DNA of 62,267 nucleotides from Candidatus Methanoperedens nitratireducens (GCA_020724545.1 DYGR01000012.1:1-62267); one strand, 5' to 3'. Positions 43,630 to 52,623 are shown, counted from the stretch's first letter. The notes: generated by a model not told the origin, from the sequence alone. A program made the numbers and translations.

Positions 43630-44922
43630 ACGATAAAAGAATTTAATATACTTACACTCCTGATCGCATTCTTTCTCATGCTGCCTGCCTCAGCAGACGA
43701 TGGAGTACTGGACACGCTCAGTGTCCCTGCATTCGGACCCAGGGATACAGGCTCCTCTGTGAACTCATCTTTTGTTCTTGAGAAGGGTTCAGAGTACATG
43801 ATCGTTGTCTCTGGCGTATATCAATTTAAAGTGGACACTGACTGGGGCTATGCTGATGCGCAGTACCGCATGGGCGCAGGTCGAAAATATAATCAGCCAT
43901 TTAATTCCATTGAATTTGATGGTGAGCGGCCTGTCGCTGATATCAGTGACGTCAACAACCATACATACACATTCTACAGGACTGGCAATGGCAAAAAGAT
44001 CAGGTTCAGTATATACGATAGCTATACCACAGGTGAAAGAGGAGAATACGACAACAATGCAGGTTATTTAAAAGTAGAAATATACAGGCTGGACACAATA
44101 TCCCTGATAAAATCCCTCTCTCCACGGTCTATAGAACTGGGACAGGCCGCAACTGTAACCATTACATTAAAGAACACAGGAACTGCTGAACTAAAAAATA
44201 TCACGGTATCAGATCCCATTCCAGCCGGCTTTAAGCTGGTAAGCGGCAGACCTGATAAAAACTACGATGTATTAAAACCAAAAGACACAAGAAGCTTTCA
44301 GTATGTTGTACAGCCCCCTGAGACCGGCACTTTCAATCTTGAGCCGGCAATAGTTTCGTATTATGATAGGGATGGGTATTCCCATATCAGCAAATCCAAT
44401 ATATCAGTAATTATTGTTGTACCATCCGACAAACCAATGCCGACGCCCTCAATCTCTAATGCAAGCGTGCAGTTGCATGGCGAGAAAACAGATGTTGTGC
44501 TCGGAGAGGATGTGCTGCTCAGGCTTTCGGCCGTGAACCTGATTACAAAGCCCATTATGCATGTTCAGGTCATCATCCTCCCTCCCTCTGGAATGAGCGT
44601 TACCTCATCCGAGTTCGTCCAGTCAGGTGCGGGCCAGTTCACGACCACGTATGAGATCCCGCCCGGCAAAGGAAGGGACATCGAGGTCAGGATAAGATCA
44701 AATCAGATCGGCGAGTTCGAGGTGCTGGGAAGGATCATATACTACTTTGATGGGAATAGCGAGCACTCCGAGGATTATACGCTCAGGCTTCCCATCAATG
44801 TAAGGGCAAATGCAGAGCAGCCAGCGCCCACAGACACGATATACAGGAACTGGATACCTGGCTTTGAAGCACTGCTTGCGGTCATAGGATTACTGGTGCT
44901 GTATATGATCAAAAAATGGTAA
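43630..44922 (+). CDS. Secreted CARDB-like surface protein with PGF-CTERM tail; start unclear
   Basis: About 430 residues. A signal peptide (ILTLLIAFFLMLPASA) is followed by a ~140-residue beta-rich domain, a conserved DUF11/CARDB-like repeat (SLSPRSIELGQAATVTITL... SDPIPAGF), a PPGKGRDIEVRI...GEFEV domain and the tail IPGFEALLAVIGLLVLYMIKKW. No ATG, GTG or TTG lies at the signal peptide. GGGAGGAG (43615-43622) precedes in-frame ACG 43630 by seven bases and ATA 43633 by ten. An upstream in-frame TTG (43567) overlaps the MNT gene and would add a polar extension. The start may be non-standard or mutated. Confidence 0.72.
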   Translation, partial: TIKEFNILTLLIAFFLMLPASADDGVLDTLSVPAFGPRDTGSSVNSSFVLEKGSEYMIVVSGVYQFKVDTDWGYADAQYRMGAGRKYNQPFNSIEFDGERPVADISDVNNHTYTFYRTGNGKKIRFSIYDSYTTGERGEYDNNAGYLKVEIYRLDTISLIKSLSPRSIELGQAATVTITLKNTGTAELKNITVSDPIPAGFKLVSGRPDKNYDVLKPKDTRSFQYVVQPPETGTFNLEPAIVSYYDRDGYSHISKSNISVIIVVPSDKPMPTPSISNASVQLHGEKTDVVLGEDVLLRLSAVNLITKPIMHVQVIILPPSGMSVTSSEFVQSGAGQFTTTYEIPPGKGRDIEVRIRSNQIGEFEVLGRIIYYFDGNSEHSEDYTLRLPINVRANAEQPAPTDTIYRNWIPGFEALLAVIGLLVLYMIKKW

Positions 44923-44932
44923 TGCCTTGATT

Positions 44933-46906
44933 TTATTTGCGCCTGCGCAGCACCAGGTATTTGATGACAAGCAATCCAGTTATGGCGAATACAATCCCAA
45001 AGCCAGGCGTTGCTGGTTGGTTCTGGGGTGGGCCTTGTTGATAATCCGCCGGCTGGTTATACTCCTGGGCAGGGGCTCCTGCTGGCCTTGAGTTTCCTGG
45101 GAATGGGATTCCTGATGGTGCTTTTGCTGCTGTTGCTACTGCTGTCACGGATGCATATTTTGGTGCAGATTGAGATCCACTGACTTCCCCGGCCTTTGCA
45201 TCTGCGGATGTTGATGCGGTACTGACATTGTTCACCGGCACCTCCACGAAAAGCGATGTATATGGTGTCACGAATTTGAATTTCAGGGAGATATCGGTAA
45301 CCGCTGATACCAAGGCCTCAGTCTCACCTTCCACATCCATCCTGTCCATCAGCTTTCTGATAGTAGTGTATGCCCAGAGCCTGGGAATAAAATCGTTTTC
45401 TGGTTTTGAGACCGCGGTAAATGAACTCTCAAAATTGCGGCTTCCTGTACGTGTGGTTGCTGCAATATTTGAGGTTATCGTGGTTGTACCCGGGCTGTAT
45501 TTTCCCAGTACAATGGCATCTGAGCCAGCAAATAGATTATTCTGGCCTGTGTTTACGATATCTGAGACAGCATTATAGGTGAACTTCATATCCGTGATCA
45601 GCGGGGTAGAGATGGTCTTGTAGAACCCGCTTATTTCCTCCTCGACTTTCCCTTCAAGATAAAACCGCTGTGCTTTGCCATAATTCTCTAGGCTCAGCGC
45701 CTTGAGGAAATCATAGTTGCCCTCATTCTCAATCCCGAAGGCAATGGTAAATACCGATACCTCTGCCCTGTTGGCATCTCTTATGTTCTTTCGAATCACA
45801 TAGGGAGAAGTAATGCCATCTGTAGGTTCCCCATCAGTGAGAAACACGATTATAGGAACACGCTCACTTTCATCGGCGAACATGCCCAGCGCATCCAGCA
45901 GGGCCTGATTGATGTTCGTGCCACCGCTGGCATCCAGGCTGTTTACAAAGTTCGCCGCATCTGCTTTATTCTTTGTATTTGCTTCCATGAGCGTGCTAGA
46001 ATACGCCCGGGTTGATGAGTCAAAGAAGATCACATTGAAATAATCATCAGGTGGAAGATCGGAAATAATGCTGGTGAATACCCTCTTCACCTGTGCTATC
46101 TTGTCTCCGCCCATTGAGCCTGATTTATCGATCACAAAAACGATGTCCTTGCTCATGGCCGTGGTACCAAGATCAGCCTCTGATGGAGAGAATACGTGCA
46201 TCAGGTAGCCCTGACCTCCCGTATTATAGAAGAGCATATCGCCGTTCAGAGGTGGATTATTAGTAGTGTATACAACAGTAAGATCCTTATCAGGGAGTGC
46301 ATCAGCGCTGTATTTTACCTGACCTCTGGTGGTTGATAGGTATTTCACATTTGCTCCTGTAAAACCCGGGGTCTCAAGAGTAGTGATCTCATTAATGGAT
46401 GTAATGCTCAGGTTCACGGAGAGGTCGCTCACGCTGTGAGCCTGATCTGTATTGCGCAGGAATAGCACATACTCGTACTCACCCAGAGTCTTTTTCACTG
46501 CCTGCTCGTATCTTAAGCGAACAATGATGCTCTGGCCTGGTGCAAAGCTCAGGGAATAGGAGAACAGGTTTTTCTTTTTAGTTTCAAGAAGCCCGGCTGA
46601 TCTGCCTTTTGATGCTGCCTCCTCAAATCTCTCCTCTGCCTCTTTCTTTTGAAGCACATCTGCCCTGTATTCCTTGCCATCAATGATAAGAGAGAAACCT
46701 GATATAAAAGCCTCATCTGGAATCAAGAACCTAAACTCATCCTCAAAAGCAGTATCCAGCCGATTGCTGAGTTTTTCTTCCACAGTAGTAATAGCATAGC
46801 CGTTGTTCACATCAGCATTGATATGTAAATAATCCACAACAGGCTGTGCTGCTGCCCCCTGGCTAAATGCCAGTAAGACAAGACAGATAATGATTGTTTT
46901 TTGCAT
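44933..46906 (-). CDS. Secreted VIT-vWA protein with PGF-CTERM tail
   Basis: 657 residues. A signal peptide (1-20), a VIT domain (~25-150, VEEKLSNRL...FLIPDEAFISGF), and a vWA domain (~255-430) with the metal-binding MIDAS motif FVIDKSGSMGG precede a ~130-residue beta region. A Pro/Gln-rich linker leads to the sorting tail TPGFGIVFAITGLLVIKYL with RRRK. Similar to inter-alpha-inhibitor-like proteins used in adhesion or matrix binding. It converges with the CARDB-like gene (10-base gap). Confidence 0.85.
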   Translation of the reverse strand: MQKTIIICLVLLAFSQGAAAQPVVDYLHINADVNNGYAITTVEEKLSNRLDTAFEDEFRFLIPDEAFISGFSLIIDGKEYRADVLQKKEAEERFEEAASKGRSAGLLETKKKNLFSYSLSFAPGQSIIVRLRYEQAVKKTLGEYEYVLFLRNTDQAHSVSDLSVNLSITSINEITTLETPGFTGANVKYLSTTRGQVKYSADALPDKDLTVVYTTNNPPLNGDMLFYNTGGQGYLMHVFSPSEADLGTTAMSKDIVFVIDKSGSMGGDKIAQVKRVFTSIISDLPPDDYFNVIFFDSSTRAYSSTLMEANTKNKADAANFVNSLDASGGTNINQALLDALGMFADESERVPIIVFLTDGEPTDGITSPYVIRKNIRDANRAEVSVFTIAFGIENEGNYDFLKALSLENYGKAQRFYLEGKVEEEISGFYKTISTPLITDMKFTYNAVSDIVNTGQNNLFAGSDAIVLGKYSPGTTTITSNIAATTRTGSRNFESSFTAVSKPENDFIPRLWAYTTIRKLMDRMDVEGETEALVSAVTDISLKFKFVTPYTSLFVEVPVNNVSTASTSADAKAGEVSGSQSAPKYASVTAVATAAKAPSGIPFPGNSRPAGAPAQEYNQPADYQQGPPQNQPATPGFGIVFAITGLLVIKYLVLRRRK

Positions 46907-47047
46907 TTAGATACACCACGATTACATGCCCGTTTTTTAATTTTTATAAAGAGAGGTTTAAACATTAATTAATCTTGTGGTCGAAATTACAGAGTAAACC
47001 GTTAAAGCTTTTTACTAATGTAAGTACTGCTACGCCTATCACTATAA

Positions 47048-47179
47048 TTACGCCAAGAAGAGTCCATAAAATGTGACTGCTGCGGCAAGTACTACAGCCA
47101 CTGCGGTGGTGACCTTCACGATTCTGCTCGTATAAGCACTTCCTACTTTAGCATTTCGTCTACTGATTGTGTTATTCAT
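47048..47179 (-). CDS. Possible 43-residue membrane protein, perhaps frameshifted
   Basis: ATG at 47179 (minus) follows GAGG by ten bases. It encodes MNNTISRRNAKVGSAYTSR then a hydrophobic segment, VKVTTAVAVVLAAAVTFYG, ending with TAA. Just beyond, another frame continues with hydrophobic codons (GVIIVIGVAVLTLVKS), which suggests that a longer two-helix protein has suffered a frameshift. The remaining bases 46907-47047 carry a TATAAA-like signal for the VIT-vWA gene. Confidence 0.4.
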   Translation of the reverse strand: MNNTISRRNAKVGSAYTSRIVKVTTAVAVVLAAAVTFYGLFLA

Positions 47180-47194
47180 GCTGTTAATTCCTCA

Positions 47195-48088
47195 TTACTT
47201 CTTTAATCTCCACCATACAGCCAGAGCTCCCAAAACCCCTGATATCATTTCAAATCCGGGCGCCTCTCTGCGTGCCTGCGCTGTCAGTGTGGGAACAGGC
47301 GTCTCGGCTTCCATTTTAGATTCCACAGGCGCTTCAATTAACTGAACATCACTCCCTGGTGCAGTCCAGCCGAGCTCCAGCCTTACTGCATCCGCTCCTG
47401 CGCCGACAAATATATTGACGACTTTGGCTGTAAAGAGCGAAACTTCGCTGCCGTCAGGATTCCTGCCTCTGTAGGTAATGGATTTTCTGGTTTCAATCCT
47501 TGCATCCTCAAGCTCTTTTCCCTGATAGGAAAGTGAAATCAGGATAAATCCTGGTGTTGCCGATTTATCTACAGCCTTGATAGAGAGCTTCCAGCCCTCA
47601 TTTTCCCAGGTATCGCCTACCACAAGCATCTTTTCTTCAGAACTCACGGGTGAAAGGAGTTTGTCTATTATAACAATAACTTCATCTCTATCTGAAACTG
47701 GATGCTTTCCAAGTTGCATATTTAGCATCCTGAACCTCCCTTTTTCAATGTCTTCATCACTGAGCATCAAAAGGGCTTTCTCGCCCACGCTGAAGTTTGC
47801 AGCGCCTGCAGTAATAACATTTGTACCCTGCTCAGTCCTGATAGTTATTTCATTATCAGGCAAGGAACCTTTTAACCATTCATCCACGCTGATAACCACA
47901 TCAGTGTAATCGTAACCCGGGCGTACCTCCTTTACAGTGCCTATGATAATCCTGTCGGAATGATTTACCTGATACGATAGTTCTCCCGCTTCCGCTGACC
48001 AGCTTGCAGAAACTACATCTGAGAATAAGCTGAGCGCAAAGATCCCGATCAAGACATATATTGCAGCTTTTTTAACCATATTAGACAT
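47195..48088 (-). CDS. Secreted protein with PGF-CTERM tail, unknown function
   Basis: 297 residues. The signal peptide (~8-29) ends near SASWSAE. Residues ~35-135 form a beta-rich domain with IIIGTVKEVRPGYDYTDVVI and EWLKGSLPDN, as in secreted OB-like domains. A second beta domain follows (~160-245), then a linker and the tail APGFEMISGVLGALAVWW plus RLKK. It belongs to the same sortase-tagged set as its neighbours. No catalytic motif is seen. Confidence 0.75.
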   Translation of the reverse strand: MSNMVKKAAIYVLIGIFALSLFSDVVSASWSAEAGELSYQVNHSDRIIIGTVKEVRPGYDYTDVVISVDEWLKGSLPDNEITIRTEQGTNVITAGAANFSVGEKALLMLSDEDIEKGRFRMLNMQLGKHPVSDRDEVIVIIDKLLSPVSSEEKMLVVGDTWENEGWKLSIKAVDKSATPGFILISLSYQGKELEDARIETRKSITYRGRNPDGSEVSLFTAKVVNIFVGAGADAVRLELGWTAPGSDVQLIEAPVESKMEAETPVPTLTAQARREAPGFEMISGVLGALAVWWRLKK

Positions 48089-48141
48089 TAAAATTTCTCC
48101 ATTTTATATTTATTTTATAAGCTAAAGACCTCTTTATAAAC

Positions 48142-49083
48142 TTATCCTCCATATGGATACACCGATCCAGAAGTCGGAGGCGGTGAAGGTATCTTCATTT
48201 CTGAACTCACCACCTGATCCACCCATGTTGCGGTCACAACCACTTTATATTTATCTCCTATCCTGCCTTTTACAACAACAGGAGACATTATATATTTCTC
48301 ATTCGATGGCTCATCCTTTGCAAGTTCTATGACTACGATAGGCGCATATGTTTTGGTATCATAAGTTGTTCTCGCCCCTGTCACAGGGTCATAGGTGCTA
48401 TTGCGGTACTCCCAGGTTACAAGGGGTTCAGATTCATCTAGTTCGCTGCGTAAAGAGTATCTCCTTCTAACTGTCGAAACTGTAGTATTTGTTAATTCAT
48501 TTATAACTGATATATTGACTGCAACACCTGGTGCATAGCCTTTTCCTCTGAGTTGTAAATAACCATAAACAGAGTGTATTTCATTGGTTCCATTTATGCC
48601 TCGATGGTTAAAAAGAAGTACTTCGATTTCTGGCTTGGGAATATTGAATTCTATTGTTCTGGAATCTGCAAGTTTTCCTCGCTGATAGACCTCAACCTCA
48701 ACTTTTTGTGCACCTGGTACTTGATATCCTATGCTAACAACTATGAAATTGCTTCCAGGTTTTAGTAGAACTTCTTTTCGAGGACTATCGACTGCATTCG
48801 ATTCATTATAGCTTAAATTTGCATATGCCAGAATCGTGAATCCTTTTAGACTTTCTCCTTTTTCATCCACAAATGCATTTTTCACATTTATGGTAACATT
48901 TACATCTTCTGAAGCATTATTTTGCAGGTTGATTCTCAGAGAACTCAACTGTCCTAATCTGAGTTCTACAGGTGCTTCCAGACTTACAATTTTGATGTCT
49001 GAAGGGGTAAAATACCAGAATAACACTCCCGCAGATAGCAAAATTATTGCTATTATTGTTATTGCAACCATCTTATTTCTCAT
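48142..49083 (-). CDS. Membrane-anchored extracellular protein, unknown
   Basis: 313 residues from ATG 49083, chosen because it sits at the end of the upstream regulator gene (11-base overlap) and begins with a signal anchor (MRNKMVAITIIAIILLSAGV). The outside part has two beta domains, the first with VELRLGQLSSLRINLQNNAS, typical of CARDB-like folds. Its end is Pro/Ser/Gly-rich without a sorting tail. Coupling to a membrane-bound regulator suggests that it is sensed or controlled by it. Confidence 0.72.
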   Translation of the reverse strand: MRNKMVAITIIAIILLSAGVLFWYFTPSDIKIVSLEAPVELRLGQLSSLRINLQNNASEDVNVTINVKNAFVDEKGESLKGFTILAYANLSYNESNAVDSPRKEVLLKPGSNFIVVSIGYQVPGAQKVEVEVYQRGKLADSRTIEFNIPKPEIEVLLFNHRGINGTNEIHSVYGYLQLRGKGYAPGVAVNISVINELTNTTVSTVRRRYSLRSELDESEPLVTWEYRNSTYDPVTGARTTYDTKTYAPIVVIELAKDEPSNEKYIMSPVVVKGRIGDKYKVVVTATWVDQVVSSEMKIPSPPPTSGSVYPYGG

Positions 49084-49666
49084 TATTCTCACCTCGCAAT
49101 TTGTCAGCCAGAGCAACCTTATTGGTCAATCCATACTGCTTTTTAACTACCAGGCCCCTCTTTTCAAGATCAGTCAGCATCCTTGAGACCTTTGCCTTTG
49201 AGAAATTAAGAGAAAGTACCAGTTCATTCTGCAGCATTTCACCGCCATGACCAGCGATTTCTTTAATCAGCTTCTTCTCATCGCCTTCCAGTGCGGTTAT
49301 GACTGCCTCAATTAATTTCGTGCTGTCATTAACATGTTCAGTAACAGCAACTATATCAGTGCCGTGGATAGAGATTTCCACTGGTTTTTCTTCCATTATC
49401 ATACTCTTAACCTCGCTCTTTCCTGCTGCGAATAACATTGTAAGAATGTACGAGAGCATCATGCCGCCTATTGCCGAGCCTATAACCAGAACGTATGCAT
49501 CGTTCTTTGTGTAAGTGTACGGAAGCTCAAGGATTTTGAAAGTCCCATCGTTTATCTGGATAATCGATGGCTTTGTAGCAAGCAACATGCTTGTGACGAT
49601 AACACCAGCTATCACAAACACAGCGCCAGCCAGTATCATTGTTCCCGTTTTCCTTGAGATTATCAA
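49073..49666 (-). CDS. Membrane-anchored winged-helix regulator
   Basis: 197 residues with two transmembrane helices (~9-30 and ~58-80) flanking a short outer loop, then a linker and a C-terminal MarR/IclR-like winged helix (~125-190: GEMLQNELVLSLNFSKAKVSRMLTDLEKRGLV). Archaeal regulators of this layout carry sensor loops outside the cell. The start codon of the next gene overlaps its stop, so they form an operon. Confidence 0.8.
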   Translation of the reverse strand: MIISRKTGTMILAGAVFVIAGVIVTSMLLATKPSIIQINDGTFKILELPYTYTKNDAYVLVIGSAIGGMMLSYILTMLFAAGKSEVKSMIMEEKPVEISIHGTDIVAVTEHVNDSTKLIEAVITALEGDEKKLIKEIAGHGGEMLQNELVLSLNFSKAKVSRMLTDLEKRGLVVKKQYGLTNKVALADKLRGENNEK

Positions 49667-49688
49667 TTTAGCACCTCAACCTAAGCTC

Positions 49689-49823
49689 TCAGTTGTACCT
49701 CCTTTTAAATAAATAGATTGTAGATAGAATTCCTATTGCAAGGATAGCATCAAATCCCTGTGCCTCAGGTATATCTGCGACTGCGGTCAGCATGGATAAA
49801 GCACTTATTTTTCGGGCGCTCAT
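49689..49823 (-). CDS. Tiny sortase-tagged protein
   Basis: 44 residues from ATG 49823, overlapping the stop of the winged-helix gene (ATGA). A short segment (MSARKISALSMLTAVADIPE) joins directly to a PGF-CTERM-like tail AQGFDAILAIGILSTIYLF with KRRYN. There is essentially no mature domain. It may be a remnant of a larger surface protein, or a small membrane peptide. Confidence 0.55.
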   Translation of the reverse strand: MSARKISALSMLTAVADIPEAQGFDAILAIGILSTIYLFKRRYN

Positions 49824-50050
49824 ACAACCGCCTTCTGCGCTGTTCGGTACTTTTTTATCCTGCCGTCTTTCAAGCAAGCCACCTTGCCTGCATAAAGCAG
49901 TATGTCAAGATGGTATAGCACCGTGCCTCTGCCAATGTTCGTTTCACGTATGATTTCCAGAGGATATGCACCCGGGTTTTCTTTTATATATTTATAGATA
50001 GCAGCGCGGGATTCATTTTTTAGAACATTACTGTCAAAAACCCATCTCAT
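49820..50050 (-). CDS. Small winged-helix regulator
   Basis: 76 residues, almost all a single ArsR/HTH_20-like winged helix: SRAAIYKYIKENPGAYPLEI, then RGTVLYHLDILLYAGKV and a wing with KDGRIKKYR. No Cys or other ligand-binding residue cluster is visible beyond one Cys. It is coupled to the tiny sortase-tagged protein and lies just downstream of the DUF4367 gene, so it may regulate this surface-protein block. Confidence 0.75.
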   Translation of the reverse strand: MRWVFDSNVLKNESRAAIYKYIKENPGAYPLEIIRETNIGRGTVLYHLDILLYAGKVACLKDGRIKKYRTAQKAVV

Positions 50051-50076
50051 AGCCGCACCTTAAAAATATAGCAAGA

Positions 50077-51486
50077 TCATTTGACAGATCCTGCCATCTT
50101 TACCATCTCCTCCATGCTCAGAGAGGTACCGGTAAAACTGCTCTCTTTGTAGGCATAACTGCTAATGGTCAGACTGAGATTACCTATTTTCCAGTTCAAT
50201 GACTTTGTACCGCTCACTTCTTCTAAGAAGCGTCCCCGGGTTCCATTTATATTCACGAGTTTATATGGAGTTTTAGATTCACTTTCAGAGACATCTGTAT
50301 CGTCCTTTATTACAAGGAGTTCCTTTAAGTTCAGAGATTCATTTCCTTTTGTATAGGAAAGGATTGCCTGTTCAAGTTCTAAAGAAACGCCATGGAACTT
50401 GGTTCCTGAGGTCTGTGCAATATTAAACGAGTACCCTTCAGGCATATACGATGGCTTGAGGATCTTGAAGGAAACTTTTGCCTGCGCATCAGCGATAGCC
50501 GTTTCCGCTGTCGCAATAGTGATTTCGTCTATCTTTTCTACCGGGATTGCCTGCTCTTTTTTCGTTCCGTCCTCAGTCCATGTGACTTTTACTCTCGCAG
50601 GCGGATTCCATGAAGAAATGTCCTGTTTATCCAAACCTGTGGCATTGATTGTTGCTGTGCCGCTTAATCCTGCCCTGAGACCCGGCTGTAAGTTATCCCA
50701 TGTGGCTGAATTTGAAGAAGAACCGGTCAACCTTGAAACAACTTCCGGATGAAGAATTACGTTAGCACTGACATTCTCTGCTGTTTTGCCACCAGTGTTT
50801 GTAAGGTTTATTTTCCAGTAAATTTTTTGGAGATTCTCGCCTGTAGAACCAACTGCCAGGTTGATATCTGCGTAAAATTTGACATCCTGTGAGGATGCAG
50901 GCGTTGGCGTCGCGTACTTCTGCGTACCCTTGATAGACTCGGCCACCTTTATCATCTCCTCTTTACCAAGAGAACTGGTGGCCTGGGTCTGACCTTCGTT
51001 CTTCCAGCTCGTAATGCTCAGACTCAGGTTTCCGATCTTCCAGCCCAGGAACTTTATACCGTTTTCCTCAGAAAAATGCCCTTCAATTCCATTTATATCC
51101 ACTATTTCTCTTGTGTCTTTGGGTAAATTGGATGATTGTGTTTTATCCTTTGTTTTTACCACTATTATCTCTTTTAACTCAAACTGCTCATCTCCATTTT
51201 TATAGGAGAACGATGCCATGTCAATGTCATTCGAGACACCTACGAACTTTGTCCCTCTTGCGCTCTCGAACTTGTAGCCAGATGGAAGATAATTTGGCTC
51301 AAGAATCGTGAATGAAACGTTTGCCTGTGCCTCAGCTATAGCCTTCTCCGTAACCTGCCTATTACCTTCAGTACCAGTGAATGCATTAAACTTTGTAGTT
51401 GTATCAGCAAAGCCTAATGCAACTGCTGCAAGGAGTATCCCCAGTACCGTTACGATAGATACTCCGATCAGTATAGATTTCCTCAT
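50077..51486 (-). CDS. Secreted protein with two DUF4367-like domains
   Basis: 469 residues from ATG 51486, nine codons inside the longest frame, chosen because GAAGTGAT precedes it and a signal peptide follows at once (MRKSILIGVSIVTVLGILLA). Two DUF4367-like domains (~50-180 and ~325-465) share TILEPNYLPSGY / ILKPSYMPEGY starts and GWKIGNLSLSI / NWKIGNLSLTI ends; a CARDB-like domain (~205-310) lies between them. DUF4367 domains occur on the outer face of bacterial and archaeal membrane sensors. No C-terminal anchor. Confidence 0.78.
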   Translation of the reverse strand: MRKSILIGVSIVTVLGILLAAVALGFADTTTKFNAFTGTEGNRQVTEKAIAEAQANVSFTILEPNYLPSGYKFESARGTKFVGVSNDIDMASFSYKNGDEQFELKEIIVVKTKDKTQSSNLPKDTREIVDINGIEGHFSEENGIKFLGWKIGNLSLSITSWKNEGQTQATSSLGKEEMIKVAESIKGTQKYATPTPASSQDVKFYADINLAVGSTGENLQKIYWKINLTNTGGKTAENVSANVILHPEVVSRLTGSSSNSATWDNLQPGLRAGLSGTATINATGLDKQDISSWNPPARVKVTWTEDGTKKEQAIPVEKIDEITIATAETAIADAQAKVSFKILKPSYMPEGYSFNIAQTSGTKFHGVSLELEQAILSYTKGNESLNLKELLVIKDDTDVSESESKTPYKLVNINGTRGRFLEEVSGTKSLNWKIGNLSLTISSYAYKESSFTGTSLSMEEMVKMAGSVK

Positions 51487-51556
51487 TTTATCACTTCTAT
51501 ATTTAAAACGCATATCTTTGCGCCCAAGTTTTCCTACAGGTGAAACAACTGATACA

Positions 51557-51593
51557 TTTTATGCAAGACCACATGTGGAACGGTTGCATAAAA
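51557..51593. promoter_or_regulatory. Nested palindrome upstream of the DUF4367 gene
   Basis: TTTTATGCAA (51557-51566) and TTGCATAAAA (51584-51593) form a perfect 10-bp stem; the palindrome CCACATGTGG (51569-51578) sits inside. A further GTAGGCT/AGCCTAC pair lies at 51700-51706 and 51723-51729. The 284-base gap 51514-51797 otherwise shows no gene. Operator, terminator or structured RNA are all possible. Confidence 0.5.
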
Positions 51594-51797
51594 ATGAAAC
51601 CAGTGTTCTCCGAATATCGATATTGCTGTTCACTTCAAATATTCTCTGTGACAGGCATCAACATGTGCCTATCCCCGAAGTCTGTTCATTCCCGTTTAGG
51701 TAGGCTAGGTCTTATACAAACAAGCCTACTCTTCCTGTTTAGAAATTTAGACATGGTGGGTATATAGAAATATATGTGAAATTAATATGATTTAACC

Positions 51798-52388
51798 TCA
51801 GGCAAGTTTGGTCTGCTGGAATTTTGCCTTTAGCCCATCAAGATCGATCAGCTCATTAATGATGCCTGCCATGATCTCATTCCCCTGAAGCAGCATATTA
51901 TTATTACTCTCGCTGATCTCAAAAGCAGGTTCATTGTTTGGTATCTTTATGCGTGTGATCTCTGCCCTGTACTCTTTCAGGCGCTCATCTTTTGATTCCT
52001 TTACATTCCCTGTTTTTCTTGCTTCGATCCCCAGAAGCTCAAGCTCGTATTTAAAACAGGGACGGTGGAAGAGGGAGGAGAGGACGAAGACAGCCACTTC
52101 CAGCCTCTCAGAGGTATCTATATCCTCCAGATGCTCTTTAACAATAGTGTATATATTTCTTTTCAGCTTTGGTTTTAGAGCATACACTTTTGATGGCGGT
52201 ATGTCCATCTCATCAAGATGCCCTATATCGTGTAGCGCACGGAGATAACCTGTAAGGATCAATCTGTGCTGGTCATAGCCGTTTTTCTTTAACTCTCTTG
52301 CAATCCTGCTTATGGACATTTGCTGATACGCCAGCATCTCTGTAATGATATTATAAAATTGCGGCATCGGTACAAGATTTGGTAACAA
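51798..52388 (-). CDS. Winged-helix protein, unknown function
   Basis: 196 residues, TTG start at 52388 preceded by AGG; ATG 52367 is a possible alternative. The first ~75 residues look like a winged helix (QQMSISRIARELKKNGYDQHRLILTGYLRAL). The middle is helical with FVLSSLFHRPCFKYELELLGI, and the C-terminus is charged. Similar archaeal proteins are uncharacterised putative DNA-binding proteins. It stands alone and divergent to the Ogt fragment. Confidence 0.6.
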   Translation of the reverse strand: MLPNLVPMPQFYNIITEMLAYQQMSISRIARELKKNGYDQHRLILTGYLRALHDIGHLDEMDIPPSKVYALKPKLKRNIYTIVKEHLEDIDTSERLEVAVFVLSSLFHRPCFKYELELLGIEARKTGNVKESKDERLKEYRAEITRIKIPNNEPAFEISESNNNMLLQGNEIMAGIINELIDLDGLKAKFQQTKLA

Positions 52389-52446
52389 ACCTGATAAAGG
52401 CTTTGGTTGGAATCCTTTATTACACCTGCAATAATAGGAGCCTGTA

Positions 52447-52623
52447 ATGGGAAAGCTTCAGGATATCATTCTTGCAAAAGCGCTTGCAAACAATCCCATC
52501 CCTATTATTATCCCATGCCACAGAGTAGTAGCTAAAAACGGGATTGGCGGGTATTCAGGGGGAGTTGATATAAAGATAAGATTGCTGGAACTTGAAGAAA
52601 AAAATAAAGACAGTAATCTTTAA
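52447..52623 (+). pseudogene. ogt: 3' fragment of an O6-alkylguanine-DNA alkyltransferase gene
   Basis: The 58-codon frame carries ALANNPIPIIIPCHRVVAKN, including the active-site Cys motif PCHRV of Ogt/MGMT, and the following GGYSGG and leucine-rich end. The ~100 residues that normally precede it, with the helix-turn-helix and Arg finger, are absent. It is a truncated gene end. Confidence 0.8.

Noticed and set aside
51498-51508. TATA box for the DUF4367 gene
   Set aside because: It lies only about 12 bases before the chosen ATG, too close for an archaeal promoter.
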